Below the pieces are notes generated by a model. That model searched no databases and had not been told where the DNA came from. It saw nothing but the letters and a program-made list of their open reading frames with translations. A DNA stretch of 64,000 bases from Clavibacter californiensis (lineage in GTDB: Bacteria; Actinomycetota; Actinomycetes; Actinomycetales; Microbacteriaceae). The position numbers and the translations under genes were made by a program. How positions within the stretch are numbered: position 1 is the stretch's first letter; each line of letters starts with the position of its first letter. The stretch lies in assembly GCF_021952865.1 (NCBI RefSeq), contig NZ_CP040792.1, forward strand, positions 1 through 64,000, in the 5' to 3' direction. Positions 30,902 through 40,508 of the stretch are shown here, in pieces.

Positions 30902-31989
30902 CGGGCGGCGGATCCCCGCGGCGGCGTCATGCCGACCTCGCGCTCGTACACGGCCGAGCGGCTCGCCTGCGTGAAGCCGAGGTGCTCGTAGAGGTCGAGC
31001 GCGCCGGTGGGGCTGTCGGAGTCGACATCGAGCACGGCGCGCTGGACCCCCTCCGCGCGGGACCCCGCGAGGGCGGTGGACAGGAGCGCCTGCGCGAGGC
31101 GGCGGCCGCGGAACTCGCGCCGCACTCCGACGAGGGCGATGTAGGTGGACGTGTAGCCCGCGGCCTCCCAGTTGTCCGGGTAGACCTCGGCCATCGCGAA
31201 CCCGGCGACCACGGCGTCCTCGCCGTCGCCCGTCACCGCGATGGCCGAGAGGTCGTGGCGCGCGGTGGGCAGCGACAGGTACGCGTCCCAGCGCTCGACG
31301 CTGACGGGCTCGGATCCCCAGTGGTCGCGGAACACCTCGTTCTTCGCGAGGCGCGTGCGCTCCCACCACTCGCGCGTGACGGGGATGAGTCGGAGGCCCT
31401 CGGGCGCAGGCACGTCGGGCAGCTCGGTCGCCAGGTCGCGGTGCATCTCGATGAAGTAGCGGCTCGGGGTGAACCCGCGCGACTCGAGGAGGGCGACATG
31501 GCCAGCGGAGTCGACCTGCACGTCCACCCCCATGAGCGTCGGCACGGGTTCCGTGATGTGCGGGGCGGGCTGCGCGACGGCCAGGGTCCGCGTCGCACGC
31601 GCGATCTGCCAGTCGAGCAGGCGCCCGCCGATGCCGCGTCGCCGCAGGTCGGGGCGGACCGAGCCGGACACGTTCGCGCGGACGGCGGTCTCGTCGTCCG
31701 GCTTGACGACGGCGACGCCCTCGGCGGCCAGGCGTCCGTCGGCGTCGACGGCCACGATCGTGTCCCGCGCGAGGTCGACGTAGGAGAAGCCCTGCGCCAT
31801 CACGATCTCGTCGCGGGTCGCGCGGTGCTCCGGGTGGTCGGCGTCGGCCACGAGTCCCGAGAGCTCGACGAGCGCGTCGACGTCGCCAGCGGAGACGGGG
31901 CGCCACGTGATCCCCTCCGGCCCCTCGGGGAACGGGATCGACGCGGTGGAGGAGGGATCGTCCGGCATGGTCGTGCTGCTGTCGGTCAT
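30898..31989 (-). CDS. Tandem-domain GNAT family N-acetyltransferase
   Basis: 363 residues with two GNAT domains, about 25-180 and 195-363. The first has VRPDLRRRGIGGRLLDWQIA and the second VRREFRGRRLAQALLSTALAG and TGALDLYEHLGF, both acetyl-CoA binding loops. Two-domain GNATs of this size include mycothiol synthase-like proteins, but I cannot assign a substrate. The ATG at 31989 has a TACCCT box 6 nt upstream; the longer frame crosses the rplQ terminator and is not credible. Confidence 0.85.
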   Translation of the reverse strand: MTDSSTTMPDDPSSTASIPFPEGPEGITWRPVSAGDVDALVELSGLVADADHPEHRATRDEIVMAQGFSYVDLARDTIVAVDADGRLAAEGVAVVKPDDETAVRANVSGSVRPDLRRRGIGGRLLDWQIARATRTLAVAQPAPHITEPVPTLMGVDVQVDSAGHVALLESRGFTPSRYFIEMHRDLATELPDVPAPEGLRLIPVTREWWERTRLAKNEVFRDHWGSEPVSVERWDAYLSLPTARHDLSAIAVTGDGEDAVVAGFAMAEVYPDNWEAAGYTSTYIALVGVRREFRGRRLAQALLSTALAGSRAEGVQRAVLDVDSDSPTGALDLYEHLGFTQASRSAVYEREVGMTPPRGSAAR

Positions 31990-31995
31990 CCGTCC

Positions 31996-32001
31996 AGGGT
32001 A
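31996..32001 (-). promoter_or_regulatory. Candidate -10 box of a leaderless GNAT-truA transcript
   Basis: TACCCT on the minus strand, 6 nt before the ATG at 31989. Confidence 0.5.
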
Positions 32002-32041
32002 CCGGGACCGCGTCGGCCGTCGCCGGGCCGCCCGGACGCAC

Positions 32042-32076
32042 GAGAGCCCCCGACGCGCAGGGCGTCGGGGGCTCTC
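32042..32076 (-). terminator. Terminator of the infA-rplQ operon
   Basis: Perfect 15-base arms at 32042-32056 and 32062-32076 with a 5-nt loop, 13 nt after the rplQ stop. The 16-mer CGCCCGGACGCACGAG (32029-32044) abuts the distal side. Confidence 0.9.
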
Positions 32077-32089
32077 GGGTGGTGCGGTG

Positions 32090-32653
32090 CTACTTGTCGG
32101 ACTTCTCCGCGGCGTCGGCCTCGACCTCGGCGGCGGCCTCGTCGGTCGTCTCCGCGGGGGTCTCATCGGTGTGCTCGACGGCGTCGGTCTCCTCGACCGG
32201 CACGTCGGACTCCTCCGCGGGCGCCTCGGCGACCGGGGCCGCGGCGGCCGGGGCCGTCGCGGTGGAGGTGCGCGAGGAGCGCACCTTCGGGGTCACGGGC
32301 TCGAGCACGAGCTCGATCTGCACCATGGGGGCGTTGTCGCCCTTGCGGAAGCCCAGCTTCGTGATGCGGGTGTAGCCGCCGTCGCGCTCGGCGACGAGGG
32401 GCGCGATCTCCGTGAAGAGCTCGTGGACGACGCTCTTCGAGGGGATGATCCCCATGACGCGGCGGCGGGCGTGCAGGTCGCCGCGCTTGGCGAACGTCAC
32501 GAGGCGCTCGGCGACGGGACGCAGGCGCTTGGCCTTCGTCTCGGTCGTCTTGATGGACTTGTGCTCGAAGAGGCTCTGGGCCAGGTTCGCGAGCATGAGG
32601 CGCTCGTGCGCCGGGCCGCCTCCGAGGCGGGGACCCTTGGTGGGCTTGGGCAT
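32090..32653 (-). CDS. rplQ: 50S ribosomal protein L17 with long C-terminal extension
   Basis: 187 residues. The first 120 are normal L17 ([46 protein letters not shown]). The last 65 residues are an Ala/Glu/Thr/Val-rich acidic extension, a feature seen in actinobacterial L17 proteins. Last gene of the operon. Confidence 0.96.
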   Translation of the reverse strand: MPKPTKGPRLGGGPAHERLMLANLAQSLFEHKSIKTTETKAKRLRPVAERLVTFAKRGDLHARRRVMGIIPSKSVVHELFTEIAPLVAERDGGYTRITKLGFRKGDNAPMVQIELVLEPVTPKVRSSRTSTATAPAAAAPVAEAPAEESDVPVEETDAVEHTDETPAETTDEAAAEVEADAAEKSDK

Positions 32654-32705
32654 GGTCTTGTCTCCGTAAGTGTCGAAAGAAGGCGTACGGCCGAGGCCGG
32701 ACGGA

Positions 32706-33701
32706 TCAGTTGGTGGTGGTCTCGTCCTCGTCGTAGCTGTAGTAGTGCGCGCCGTCGAAGCCGGGGACGGCGTCCTTCAGCGACAGACCGAGCTCGACCA
32801 GCTTGTCCTTGACCTCATCCACCGACTTCTGTCCGAAGTTGCGGATGTTCATGAGCTGCGTCTCCGAGAGGGCGACGAGCTCGCTGACGTTGTTGATGCC
32901 CTCGCGCTTGAGGCAGTTGTACGACCGCACCGAGAGGTCGAGGTCCTCGATGGGCATCGACAGCTCGGAGCTGAGGACGGCGTCGACCGGCGCGGGGCCG
33001 ATCTCGATGCCCTCTGCGGCCGAGTTGAGCTCGCGTGCCAGGCCGAACAGCTCGGTGAGCGTGCGGCCGGCGGACGCGATCGCGTCGCGCGGCGTGATGG
33101 CCGACTTGGTCTCGACGTCGACCACGAGGCGGTCGAAGTCGGTGCGCTCGCCGGCACGGGTGGCCTCGACGCGGTAGGTGACCTTGAGCACGGGCGAGTA
33201 GATCGAGTCGACCGGGATCTGGCCCGCCTCGCTGAACTCGCTGCGGTTCTGGGTCGCCGAGACGTAGCCGCGGCCGCGCTCGATCGTCAGCTCCAGCTCG
33301 AACTTCGCCTTCTCGTTGAGCGTGGCGATGACGAGCTCGGGGTTGTGGATCTCGACGCCGGCCGGAGCCGAGATGTCGGCGGCCGTGACCTGGCCCGCAC
33401 CCTGCTTGCGCAGGTACGCGGTGATCGGCTCGTCGTGCTCGCTGGAGACGACGAGGCCCTTGATGTTGAGGATGATCTCGGTCACGTCCTCCTTCACGCC
33501 GGGGACGGTGCTGAACTCGTGCAGCACGCCGTCGATCCGGATGCTGGTGACGGCCGCGCCGGGGATGGACGAGAGGAGCGTGCGGCGGAGCGAGTTGCCG
33601 AGCGTGTAGCCGAAGCCGGGTTCGAGCGGCTCGATGACGAACCGCGAGCGGAACTCCGAGATGGACTCCTCGGTGAGGGTGGGGCGCTGCGCAATGAGCA
33701 C
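32706..33701 (-). CDS. rpoA: DNA-directed RNA polymerase subunit alpha
   Basis: 331 residues. The N-terminal dimerisation domain has [23 protein letters not shown]. The C-terminal domain near 245-310 has [20 protein letters not shown] and [12 protein letters not shown], the DNA and activator contact surface. It starts with GTG ([12 protein letters not shown]) after AAAGGAAA; the longer frame is not conserved. In the canonical alpha operon rpsD sits just upstream, but here rpsK is followed by a 160-base spacer with a large hairpin. Confidence 0.96.
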   Translation of the reverse strand: MLIAQRPTLTEESISEFRSRFVIEPLEPGFGYTLGNSLRRTLLSSIPGAAVTSIRIDGVLHEFSTVPGVKEDVTEIILNIKGLVVSSEHDEPITAYLRKQGAGQVTAADISAPAGVEIHNPELVIATLNEKAKFELELTIERGRGYVSATQNRSEFSEAGQIPVDSIYSPVLKVTYRVEATRAGERTDFDRLVVDVETKSAITPRDAIASAGRTLTELFGLARELNSAAEGIEIGPAPVDAVLSSELSMPIEDLDLSVRSYNCLKREGINNVSELVALSETQLMNIRNFGQKSVDEVKDKLVELGLSLKDAVPGFDGAHYYSYDEDETTTN

Positions 33702-33803
33702 TGTGTTGTTTCCTTTCGGCGAGGCGTCCGCTATATGACGCCTGCGATGCCCCCCGGGTGGCGGCCCGGGCGGGTAGTGAATTGGTCGATCGGACACACG
33801 GCG

Positions 33804-33854
33804 GATCGGCCGACGCCGTCCCCTCCTGGTGGAGCGGGACGGCAGCGGCCGATC
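33804..33854 (-). terminator. Large intercistronic hairpin between rpsK and rpoA
   Basis: Arms of 23-24 bases pair as 9 bp, a 2x2 internal loop, 8 bp and an inner 4 bp around a tetraloop (outer arms 33804-33812 and 33846-33854). It begins 9 nt after the rpsK stop and lies about 100 nt before rpoA, where rpsD would normally be. It could be an attenuator or processing site separating ribosomal from polymerase expression. Confidence 0.6.
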
Positions 33855-33862
33855 AGCGCGAG

Positions 33863-34261
33863 CTAGACGCGGCGGCGCTTGGGCGGGCGGCAGCCGTTGT
33901 GCGCCTGCGGGGTGACGTCGTTGATCGAGCCCACCTCGAGGCCTGCGGCCTGGAGCGAGCGGATCGCGGTCTCGCGGCCGGAGCCGGGTCCCTTGACGAA
34001 CACGTCGACCTTCTTCATGCCGTGCTCCTGCGCCTGGCGGGCGGCCGACTCGGCGGCGAGCTGCGCGGCGAACGGCGTCGACTTGCGCGAGCCGTTGTAG
34101 CCGACGACGCCCGAGGACGCCCAGCTGATGACGGCACCGGTCGGGTCCGTGATCGAGACGATGGTGTTGTTGAAGGTGCTCTTGATGTGGGCCTGGCCCA
34201 CGGCGATGTTCTTCTTGTCCTTGCGGCGCGGCTTGCGAACAGCCGACTTGGGTGCTGCCAT
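33863..34261 (-). CDS. rpsK: 30S ribosomal protein S11
   Basis: 132 residues, normal length. S11 core: [40 protein letters not shown] and [18 protein letters not shown] at the end. Forms the 30S platform. Third r-protein gene of the operon, 44 bases after rpsM. Confidence 0.97.
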
Positions 34262-34305
34262 GGAATTCTCCTGTGTCTACGGGTGGCGAGGCGCGGGCCG
34301 AAGGC

Positions 34306-34680
34306 CTAGCGCGCCTTCTTCTTGCCGGCTACGGTGCGCTTCGGGCCCTTGCGGGTGCGAGCGTTGGTCTTCGTGCGCTGCCCGTGGACAGGGAGGCCGC
34401 GGCGGTGGCGGATGCCCTCGTAGCTGCCGATCTCGACCTTGCGTCGGATGTCGGCGGCCACCTCGCGGCGGAGGTCGCCCTCCACCTTGAAGTTCCCGTC
34501 GATGTAGTCGCGGAGGGCGATGAGCTGGTCGTCGCTCAGGTCCTTGACGCGGATGTTCTTGTCGATGCCGGTGTCCTCGAGGGTCTTGACGCTCGAGGTG
34601 CGGCCGACGCCGTAGATGTACGTGAGTGCGATCTCGACGCGCTTGTCGCGCGGGAGGTCGACGCCTGCTAGACGTGCCAT
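34306..34680 (-). CDS. rpsM: 30S ribosomal protein S13
   Basis: 124 residues. [30 protein letters not shown] and [20 protein letters not shown] are typical S13, with the basic tail that reaches the P-site tRNA. It follows rpmJ with a 153-base spacer that holds no gene I can support. Confidence 0.97.
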   Translation of the reverse strand: MARLAGVDLPRDKRVEIALTYIYGVGRTSSVKTLEDTGIDKNIRVKDLSDDQLIALRDYIDGNFKVEGDLRREVAADIRRKVEIGSYEGIRHRRGLPVHGQRTKTNARTRKGPKRTVAGKKKAR

Positions 34681-34833
34681 TGAGGCTTCTCCTGGTGATG
34701 GGTGGAGGTCTGCAGCAGAGCCTGTGCATCGGCCTCCGACCGATGGTGTCCCCCGGATCCCTCAGGACCCCGGCTTCCGGCGCTGCTGTCGTTCTTCTTC
34801 AGGTGGTGCGGTGGTGCCGTGCGATCGTGCTCG

Positions 34834-34947
34834 TTAGCCCTGGACCTGCTTGTGTCGCGGGTTCTCGCAGATGATGCGCACGCGGCCGTTGCGTCGGATG
34901 ACCTTGCACTTCTCGCAGATCCTCTTGACGCTGGGGTTGACCTTCAT
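34834..34947 (-). CDS. rpmJ: 50S ribosomal protein L36
   Basis: 37 residues, the standard length: [16 protein letters not shown] and onward to NPRHKQVQG. Three cysteines and a histidine (C-x2-C, C, H) make it the zinc-binding form. Located between infA and rpsM as in other actinobacteria. Too short for ordinary ORF cut-offs. Confidence 0.95.
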   Translation of the reverse strand: MKVNPSVKRICEKCKVIRRNGRVRIICENPRHKQVQG

Positions 34948-35019
34948 GATGCTTCCTTGCTTTCGTTCTCGCTGGCCTCGTGCCGCCGCGGATGCGGGGC
35001 CGTTCCTTGTGCAGCAGGC

Positions 35020-35241
35020 CTACTTGTAGCGGTAGACGATCCGGCCGCGGGTGAGGTCGTACGGGCTCAGCTCCACGATCACGCGGTCCTCGGGGAGGAT
35101 GCGGATGTAGTGCTGACGCATCTTGCCCGAGATGTGGGCGAGGACCTTGTGCCCGTTGCTCAGCTCAACGCGGAACATCGCGTTCGGCAGAGCTTCGACA
35201 ACTCCGCCTTCGATCTCGATGACGCCGTCTTTCTTGGCCAT
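35020..35241 (-). CDS. infA: Translation initiation factor IF-1
   Basis: 73 residues. OB-fold protein starting [20 protein letters not shown] and ending RGRIVYRYK, fully typical. First gene of infA-rpmJ-rpsM-rpsK-rpoA-rplQ. A strong promoter lies about 100 nt upstream. In most actinobacteria this gene directly follows map; here 8 kb of mannitol PTS genes separate them. Confidence 0.97.
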
Positions 35242-35345
35242 ATACTCACTGTCGCTAGAGGTGGTGTCTGCTGTTCGTGCGGATGCGCATCATGGTGAGA
35301 CGCAGATGCCGGGCACGCCGGGAGGCGGCCGAGCACCAAGGGTCG

Positions 35346-35374
35346 AGAGTACGGCATCCCCGGGCGTGTCGCAA
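35346..35374 (-). promoter_or_regulatory. Promoter of the infA-rplQ operon
   Basis: Minus-strand TTGCGA (35369-35374), exactly 17 nt, TACTCT (35346-35351). The expected start near 35339 gives a leader of about 98 nt. Confidence 0.75.
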
Positions 35375-35428
35375 TTCTCCCCGCGTGTCGCGGCCGGATC
35401 CGTGGATCCTGCGCTAGCGGACGCACGA

Positions 35429-35456
35429 CGGGCCGGACGGTCTCCCGTCCGGCCCG
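35429..35456 (-). terminator. Terminator of the mannitol PTS operon
   Basis: Perfect 12-base arms at 35429-35440 and 35445-35456 with a 4-nt loop, 26 nt after the mtlD stop. GGACGCACGA (35419-35428), part of the shared terminator motif, abuts the distal side. Confidence 0.85.
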
Positions 35457-35482
35457 TGCCCGTGCTGCTGGCGCCGTGCCCG

Positions 35483-36652
35483 CTACGCGCGGTGGCGCGG
35501 GGCGCTGCGGCGGTCGGCCTGCGCGGCGTCGACGACGGCGACGAGGTCGGGCGTCAGCGGGTGCTGGTCCTCGAGGCCCGTCACGCGGCGCACGAGGTCG
35601 GCGGGCGTGTCGGTCGCGAGCAGCCCCTGCAGCTCGAGCGCCTGCGGGTCGCCCGCGGGATCGAAGCGGAGCGCCTGCCCCATCGCGCGCACGAGGGCGT
35701 CATGCGGGAGCCCGCGCTCGGCGAGCTGCGACGCGGGACCCACGAAGCGCTCCTCGCGGGAGAGCTTGCGCAGCGGCTGGCGGCCGACGCGCTCGACGGT
35801 GTCCGCGAGGGCCGCGTTGGCGAAGCGCGCGAGGTTCTTCGCGCGGTACGCCGCCTGCTCCCCCTCGTCGAGCCCGTGCTTCGCGACGAGCAGCGCGCTC
35901 GTCTCCTCGAGCACCTGGCGCACCTCGTCGGCGACCTCGGGGATCGCCATCGCGTCCGACTGGCTCACGGCGCCGCGCGCGTAGCCGTGGTACGCGACGG
36001 TGGCGTGACCGGTGTTCACCGTGAAGAGCTTCCGCTCGATGTAGGGCGCGAGGTCGTCGACGAACGTGGCGCCCGCGATCTCGGGCACGGCATCGCCGAA
36101 CGGCGTGCGCTCCACGACCCACTCGGAGAAGTCCTCGACGGTGACGTCGAGGCCCGCGGCCGGATCCTGGTTCGGCACGATGCGGTCGACGGCCGTGTTC
36201 GCGAAGACCGCGCGTCCGAGGGCGTCGGTCTCGTCGCCGAGCGCCTTCGCGATCTCGTCGCGGAGGGTGTCCGTCGCGTTGATCGCGTTCTCGCACGCCA
36301 TGACGGCGACGGGGCCGAGTTCGGCCGAGCGCGCGCGGAGGCCTGCGGCGATCGCGGGGGCGACGAAGCGGAGGATGTTGGGGCCCACGGCCGTCGTCAC
36401 GACGTCGGCCGTCGCGATCTCGGCGATGAGCGCCTCGCCGTCAGCCGCGCTGTCGATCGCCCGGAACCCGGTGACCGTCCAGTCGCGCGCGTGCGGGCCG
36501 ACCTCGGTGACGCGGTAGGAGTCGGCGGACGCGAGGTGCCCGATGAGCTCGGCGTTGACGTCGGCGAAGACGACCTCGTATCCGGCCTCGTGCAGGATCA
36601 GCCCGACGAAGCCGCGCCCGATGTTGCCGGCGCCGAAGTGGACGGCCTTCAC
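35483..36652 (-). CDS. mtlD: Mannitol-1-phosphate 5-dehydrogenase
   Basis: 389 residues. Oxidises mannitol-1-phosphate to fructose-6-phosphate with NAD. The Rossmann start is [20 protein letters not shown]; the long-chain dehydrogenase core has [10 protein letters not shown] and [16 protein letters not shown]. Last gene of the operon, overlapping mtlF by 4 bases and followed by a terminator. Confidence 0.95.
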   Translation of the reverse strand: MKAVHFGAGNIGRGFVGLILHEAGYEVVFADVNAELIGHLASADSYRVTEVGPHARDWTVTGFRAIDSAADGEALIAEIATADVVTTAVGPNILRFVAPAIAAGLRARSAELGPVAVMACENAINATDTLRDEIAKALGDETDALGRAVFANTAVDRIVPNQDPAAGLDVTVEDFSEWVVERTPFGDAVPEIAGATFVDDLAPYIERKLFTVNTGHATVAYHGYARGAVSQSDAMAIPEVADEVRQVLEETSALLVAKHGLDEGEQAAYRAKNLARFANAALADTVERVGRQPLRKLSREERFVGPASQLAERGLPHDALVRAMGQALRFDPAGDPQALELQGLLATDTPADLVRRVTGLEDQHPLTPDLVAVVDAAQADRRSAPRHRA

Positions 36653-37086
36653 GCCTCGTTCACCTCGGCCAGGAGGGCGTAGAGCGCCTCGGCGTCGGGG
36701 GCGTCGACGAGCTTCTGCACCTCGTCGTCGTCGCTGAAGATGATCGCGATCTTGCTGAGGATGTCGAGGTGGCCGTTGTCCTTGCCGGCGATCCCGACGA
36801 CGAAGCGCACCTCGTTGCCCGCCCAGTCGATGGGGGCGTCGTAGCGCACGAAGGACAGCGCGGAGTCGAGGATCGTGTCCTTGCCCTCGTTGGTGCCGTG
36901 CGGGATCGCGAGCAGGTTGCCCATGTAGGTCGAGACGCTCTTCTCGCGCTCGAGCATGAACCCCTGGTACTCGGGGGTGACGGCGCCCGCGGCGACGAGG
37001 ATGCCCGCCGCCTCGGCGATGGCCTCCTCCACGCTCGACGCGGTGCCGCCGACGCGGATCTGGGCGGGTTCGAGGACGTTCGACAT
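36649..37086 (-). CDS. mtlF: PTS mannitol-type EIIA component
   Basis: 145 residues. A stand-alone EIIA domain of the mannitol/fructose class. The phosphorylated histidine is His63 in [13 protein letters not shown], and [20 protein letters not shown] is typical. Accepts phosphate from HPr and passes it to the EIIB of MtlA. The ATG at 37086 has AGGAG 5 nt upstream. Overlaps mtlD by 4 bases. Confidence 0.94.
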   Translation of the reverse strand: MSNVLEPAQIRVGGTASSVEEAIAEAAGILVAAGAVTPEYQGFMLEREKSVSTYMGNLLAIPHGTNEGKDTILDSALSFVRYDAPIDWAGNEVRFVVGIAGKDNGHLDILSKIAIIFSDDDEVQKLVDAPDAEALYALLAEVNEA

Positions 37087-37111
37087 GGTGCTCCTGACGT
37101 GAGTGCGTGGT

Positions 37112-37157
37112 GCGGGGGCCGGGGGCCGGGTGCCTTCCAGCATGGCCCGGCCCCCGC
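37112..37157 (-). terminator. Second intercistronic hairpin between mtlA and mtlF
   Basis: Perfect 12-base arms at 37112-37123 and 37146-37157 with a 22-nt loop, about 26 nt before the mtlF start. With the hairpin at 37171-37195 it may cause partial termination or protect processed mRNA ends. Confidence 0.5.
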
Positions 37158-37170
37158 GGTGCGGTGGTGC

Positions 37171-37195
37171 GGGGTCCGCCGCGAGGGCGGACCCC
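37171..37195 (-). terminator. First intercistronic hairpin after mtlA
   Basis: Perfect 10-base arms at 37171-37180 and 37186-37195 with a 5-nt loop, 6 nt after the mtlA stop. Its position suggests partial termination or mRNA stabilisation inside the operon. Confidence 0.55.
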
Positions 37196-37201
37196 GGGTG
37201 A

Positions 37202-38725
37202 TCAGCTGTCCGAGCGCTGCTTCTGGACCAGCTCCACGATCTCGTCGTAGCGCGGCGAGTTCATGAAGTTGTCGACGGAGACGTGCTCGGAGGACGGGCT
37301 CTTCTCGCGGGCCCGGTCGGTGAGCTCGCGCTGCGTGATCACGAGGTCGGCCGTGCCGTCGAGTGCCGCGATCGCCTTGTTGACGACCGTGACGTCGGTG
37401 ACGCCGGCCTTCTTCATCTTGTTGCGGAGCACCGAGGCGCCCATGGCGGACGAGCCCATGCCGGCGTCGCAGGCGAACACGATGTCGGTGATGCGCGTCG
37501 TCGTGGCGGTGCCGGTGCCGGTCGCGCTCGCGCCGTCGGCGAGGCCGCCGACCGTGCCCGCGGTGCCGGTCTCGGCGCCGAGGCCGGAGAGGATCGAGGA
37601 CTCCTTGCCCTTGTTGGCCTGCGTCGCCTGGACCGCGGCGCCGAAGTCGCCGTCGGTCTTCTTGCCGGTGCGGAGGATGACCGCCGCGATGACGAAGGTG
37701 ACGGCCGCGGAGATGATGACCGAGAGGATCACGCCGGGGAAGCTGTTGCGCTCGGTCTGGCCGAGCACCGCGATGATGCTGCCGGGCGATGCCGGGCCGC
37801 GGAGGCCGGAGCCGAACGCGACGTTGGTCGCGACGCCCGAGGCGCCACCCGCGATGACCGCGAGGAACAGGAGCGGCTTGGACAGCACGTACGGGAAGTA
37901 GATCTCGTGGATGCCGCCGACGAACTGGATGAGGATCGCACCGGGGGCCGTGCTGCGGGCCACGCCCGCGCCGAAGATCGTGAACGCGAGGAGCACGCCG
38001 AGGCCGGGGCCGGGGTTCGCCTCGAGCAGGAACAGGATGCTCTTGCCCGTGCGGGTCGCCTCCTCGGTCCCGAGCGGCGTGAGGATGCCCTGGTTGATGG
38101 CGTTGTTGAGGAACAGCACCTTCGCGGGCTCGATCACGATGCTCGTCAGGGGCAGCAGGCCGTTGTCGACGAGGAAGCCGACGCCGCCGCCGAGGACCGA
38201 CGTGATGCCGCGGATCACCGGGGTGAGGCCGAAGAAGGCGCCGATCGCGAAGATCGCGCCGAGGATTCCGGCGGAGAAGTTGTTGACCAGCATCTCGAAG
38301 CCGGGGCGGATCCGGTCGATCCAGAGCCGCTCGATGACCTTGAGCAGGTAGGCCGCGAGCGGGCCCGTGATCATGGCGCCGAGGAACATCGGGCTGCCGC
38401 CCTCGAAGTAGGGCTCGCCGATGGTGCCGACGATGACGCCCATGGTGGCGATGCTCGCGACGACGCCGCCGCGCGCGTCGTAGACCATGCGGCCTCCGGT
38501 GTTCGCGATCAGCAGCGGGAGGAGGAAGTACAGCACGGGCGCGACGAGGCCGGCGAGCTGCTCGTTGGGCAGGTAGCCGTCCGGGATGAAGAGGGCCGTG
38601 AGCAGGCCCCAGGCGATGAACGCCGCGATGTTCGGCATGATCATGCCGCTGAGGAACGTGCCGAACTTCTGCACGCCGAGCCGCACGGACTGTCCCGTGC
38701 TGCGGGTGGGTGACGTCGTCGTCAT
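37202..38725 (-). CDS. mtlA: PTS mannitol transporter EIICB
   Basis: 507 residues. The membrane EIIC domain, about residues 15-345, has the mannitol-class signatures FGTFLSGMIMPNIAAFIAWG, GGRMVYDARGGVVA and GGIHEIYFPYVLSKP. A variable linker follows, then EIIB about 412-507 with the phosphocysteine Cys419 in VFACDAGMGSSAMGA. EIIA is encoded separately by mtlF, unlike E. coli MtlA. Imports mannitol as mannitol-1-phosphate. Confidence 0.95.
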   Translation of the reverse strand: MTTTSPTRSTGQSVRLGVQKFGTFLSGMIMPNIAAFIAWGLLTALFIPDGYLPNEQLAGLVAPVLYFLLPLLIANTGGRMVYDARGGVVASIATMGVIVGTIGEPYFEGGSPMFLGAMITGPLAAYLLKVIERLWIDRIRPGFEMLVNNFSAGILGAIFAIGAFFGLTPVIRGITSVLGGGVGFLVDNGLLPLTSIVIEPAKVLFLNNAINQGILTPLGTEEATRTGKSILFLLEANPGPGLGVLLAFTIFGAGVARSTAPGAILIQFVGGIHEIYFPYVLSKPLLFLAVIAGGASGVATNVAFGSGLRGPASPGSIIAVLGQTERNSFPGVILSVIISAAVTFVIAAVILRTGKKTDGDFGAAVQATQANKGKESSILSGLGAETGTAGTVGGLADGASATGTGTATTTRITDIVFACDAGMGSSAMGASVLRNKMKKAGVTDVTVVNKAIAALDGTADLVITQRELTDRAREKSPSSEHVSVDNFMNSPRYDEIVELVQKQRSDS

Positions 38726-38751
38726 GGGGGTGGTGCTCCTGTCGTGGTGGT

Positions 38752-38773
38752 GGCGGGCCTGCTGCGGCCCGCC
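38752..38773 (-). terminator. Intercistronic hairpin between ptsI and mtlA
   Basis: Perfect 8-base arms at 38752-38759 and 38766-38773 with a 6-nt loop, 26 nt before the mtlA start. Weak as a terminator; it could mark a processing point between general and mannitol-specific PTS genes. Confidence 0.4.
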
Positions 38774-38837
38774 GTGCTGCGGGTGAGGGATGTGCGATGC
38801 GGTGGAGAGGGCCGTGCGGGTGGGTCGGTGGTGCGGG

Positions 38838-40508
38838 TCAGACGGTGGCGGGCGCCGATGCCGCGGTGACCGCGGCGCGCGCCTCGACGGCGCTGTCGGC
38901 GGCGAGGGCGACGGCGGCCAGGGCCTCCGCCTCCTCGCGCGTGTGGAGGGCGAGCTCGGCGCGCACGTCGGCGAGGGCCGCGGGCGACATCGAGAGGCTG
39001 GTGGCGCCGAGGCCGACGAGCACGACGGCGAGCAGCGGGTCCGCCGCGGCCTCGCCGCAGATGCCCACGGGCTTGCCGAGCGCGCGGCCCGCGGTGCCGA
39101 CCTCCTGCACGAGGCGGAGGACGGCGGGGTGCCACGGGTCCTGGAACGCGGCCACGGATCCCAGCAGCCGGTCGGCCGCGAGCGTGTACTGCGTCAGGTC
39201 GTTGGTGCCGATGCTCGCGAAGTCGGCGTTGGCGAGGATCCGGTCGGCCAGCAGCGCCGAGGACGGCACCTCCACCATCACGCCGACCGTCTTCAGGCCG
39301 AGCTCGCGGCCGAGCGCCGTGAAGTAGCGCGCCTCCTCGACGGTCGAGACCATGGGCGCCATGACCCACAGGTCGGCCTCGGTGGCGGCGTCGGCCTGCG
39401 CCAGCGCGGTGAGCTGGTCGCGGAGGATCTGCTCGTTGGCCCGCAGCGCGCGGAGGCCGCGCAGCCCGAGGGCCGGGTTCTCCTCGTCGGCGTCGTTGAG
39501 GAAGCTCAGCGGCTTGTCGGCGCCGGCGTCGAGCGCGCGGACGACGACCTTCTGCCCCGGGAACGCCTCGAGCAGGCGCGTGTAGTGCGCGCGCTGCTCG
39601 TCGACGGTCGGCGCGCTCGTGGCGTCGAGGAAGAGGAACTCGGTGCGGAAGAGGCCGACGCCCTCTGCGCCCTTCTCGACCGCGTCGGCCGCGCCGTCGG
39701 CCGAGCCGAGGTTGGCGAGCAGCGGGATCGCGGTGCCGTCGGAGAGCGCGCCGGGGCCTGTGGGCACGTCGACCCGCGCCTTCCGTGCGGCGATGGCGTC
39801 GCGCGCGGCGGCCTCCTCCTCCGGCGTCGGGGCGACCGTGACGGCGCCCGTGAGCGCGTCGACCACGACGGTCTCGCCGTCGGCGAGGTCGTTCGCGGCC
39901 GCGACGCCGACGACCGCGACGATCGCCTTCTCGCGGGCGAGGATCGCGGTGTGCGAGGTCGGGCCGCCGTCGGTCGTGATGAGGGCGAGGACCTTGTCGA
40001 GGTCGAGGAGCGCGGTGTCGGCCGGCGCGAGGTCGCGGGCGACGAGCACGAAGGCGTGGTCGGGATCCGGCACGCCGGGGGCGGCCACTCCCTGCAGGTG
40101 CGCGACGACGCGCTGCGAGACGTCGTCGAGGTCGGTGGCGCGCTCGCCCATGTAGCCGCCCATGCTGAGCAGCAGGTCGCGGAACCCGGCGAAGGCCTCG
40201 TGCACGGCGCGCTCGGCGGTGCGCCCCGTGGCGAGGCGCGCGGTGATGTCGTCGACGAGCGTGGGGTCCTCGGCCATGAATGCCTGCGCCTCGAGCACGT
40301 CCTTGGCGGCGCCGCCGGCCTTCTCCCCGCGGATGCGGATGTCGGCGGCCGTCGCGGCGAGCGACGCGCTCACGCGGATCCGCTCCTCGTCGGCGGTCAG
40401 GGTGCTCGCGGTGTCGGCGGGCTCGGGCAGCGGGTCGGGCATGCGGATGACGGGCCCGACGGCGGATCCCCGGCCGATGCCGATGCCGTTCAGGATGCGG
40501 GAGCTCAT
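38838..40508 (-). CDS. ptsI: PTS enzyme I (phosphoenolpyruvate--protein phosphotransferase)
   Basis: 556 residues. Transfers phosphate from PEP to HPr. The phosphohistidine is His186 in TTDGGPTSHTAILARE, the PEP-binding barrel has GLFRTEFLFLD and FASIGTNDLTQYTLAADR, and the catalytic cysteine is in GICGEAAADP. The same frame stays open for another kilobase upstream, but only because of GC-rich coding on the other strand. The ATG at 40508 overlaps ptsH by 4 bases. Confidence 0.96.
   Translation of the reverse strand: MSSRILNGIGIGRGSAVGPVIRMPDPLPEPADTASTLTADEERIRVSASLAATAADIRIRGEKAGGAAKDVLEAQAFMAEDPTLVDDITARLATGRTAERAVHEAFAGFRDLLLSMGGYMGERATDLDDVSQRVVAHLQGVAAPGVPDPDHAFVLVARDLAPADTALLDLDKVLALITTDGGPTSHTAILAREKAIVAVVGVAAANDLADGETVVVDALTGAVTVAPTPEEEAAARDAIAARKARVDVPTGPGALSDGTAIPLLANLGSADGAADAVEKGAEGVGLFRTEFLFLDATSAPTVDEQRAHYTRLLEAFPGQKVVVRALDAGADKPLSFLNDADEENPALGLRGLRALRANEQILRDQLTALAQADAATEADLWVMAPMVSTVEEARYFTALGRELGLKTVGVMVEVPSSALLADRILANADFASIGTNDLTQYTLAADRLLGSVAAFQDPWHPAVLRLVQEVGTAGRALGKPVGICGEAAADPLLAVVLVGLGATSLSMSPAALADVRAELALHTREEAEALAAVALAADSAVEARAAVTAASAPATV

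Noticed and set aside
36649-37143. A longer mtlF start at 37143.
   Set aside because: The extra 19 residues cover an intercistronic hairpin, and the ATG at 37086 has AGGAG at proper spacing and the family N-terminus.
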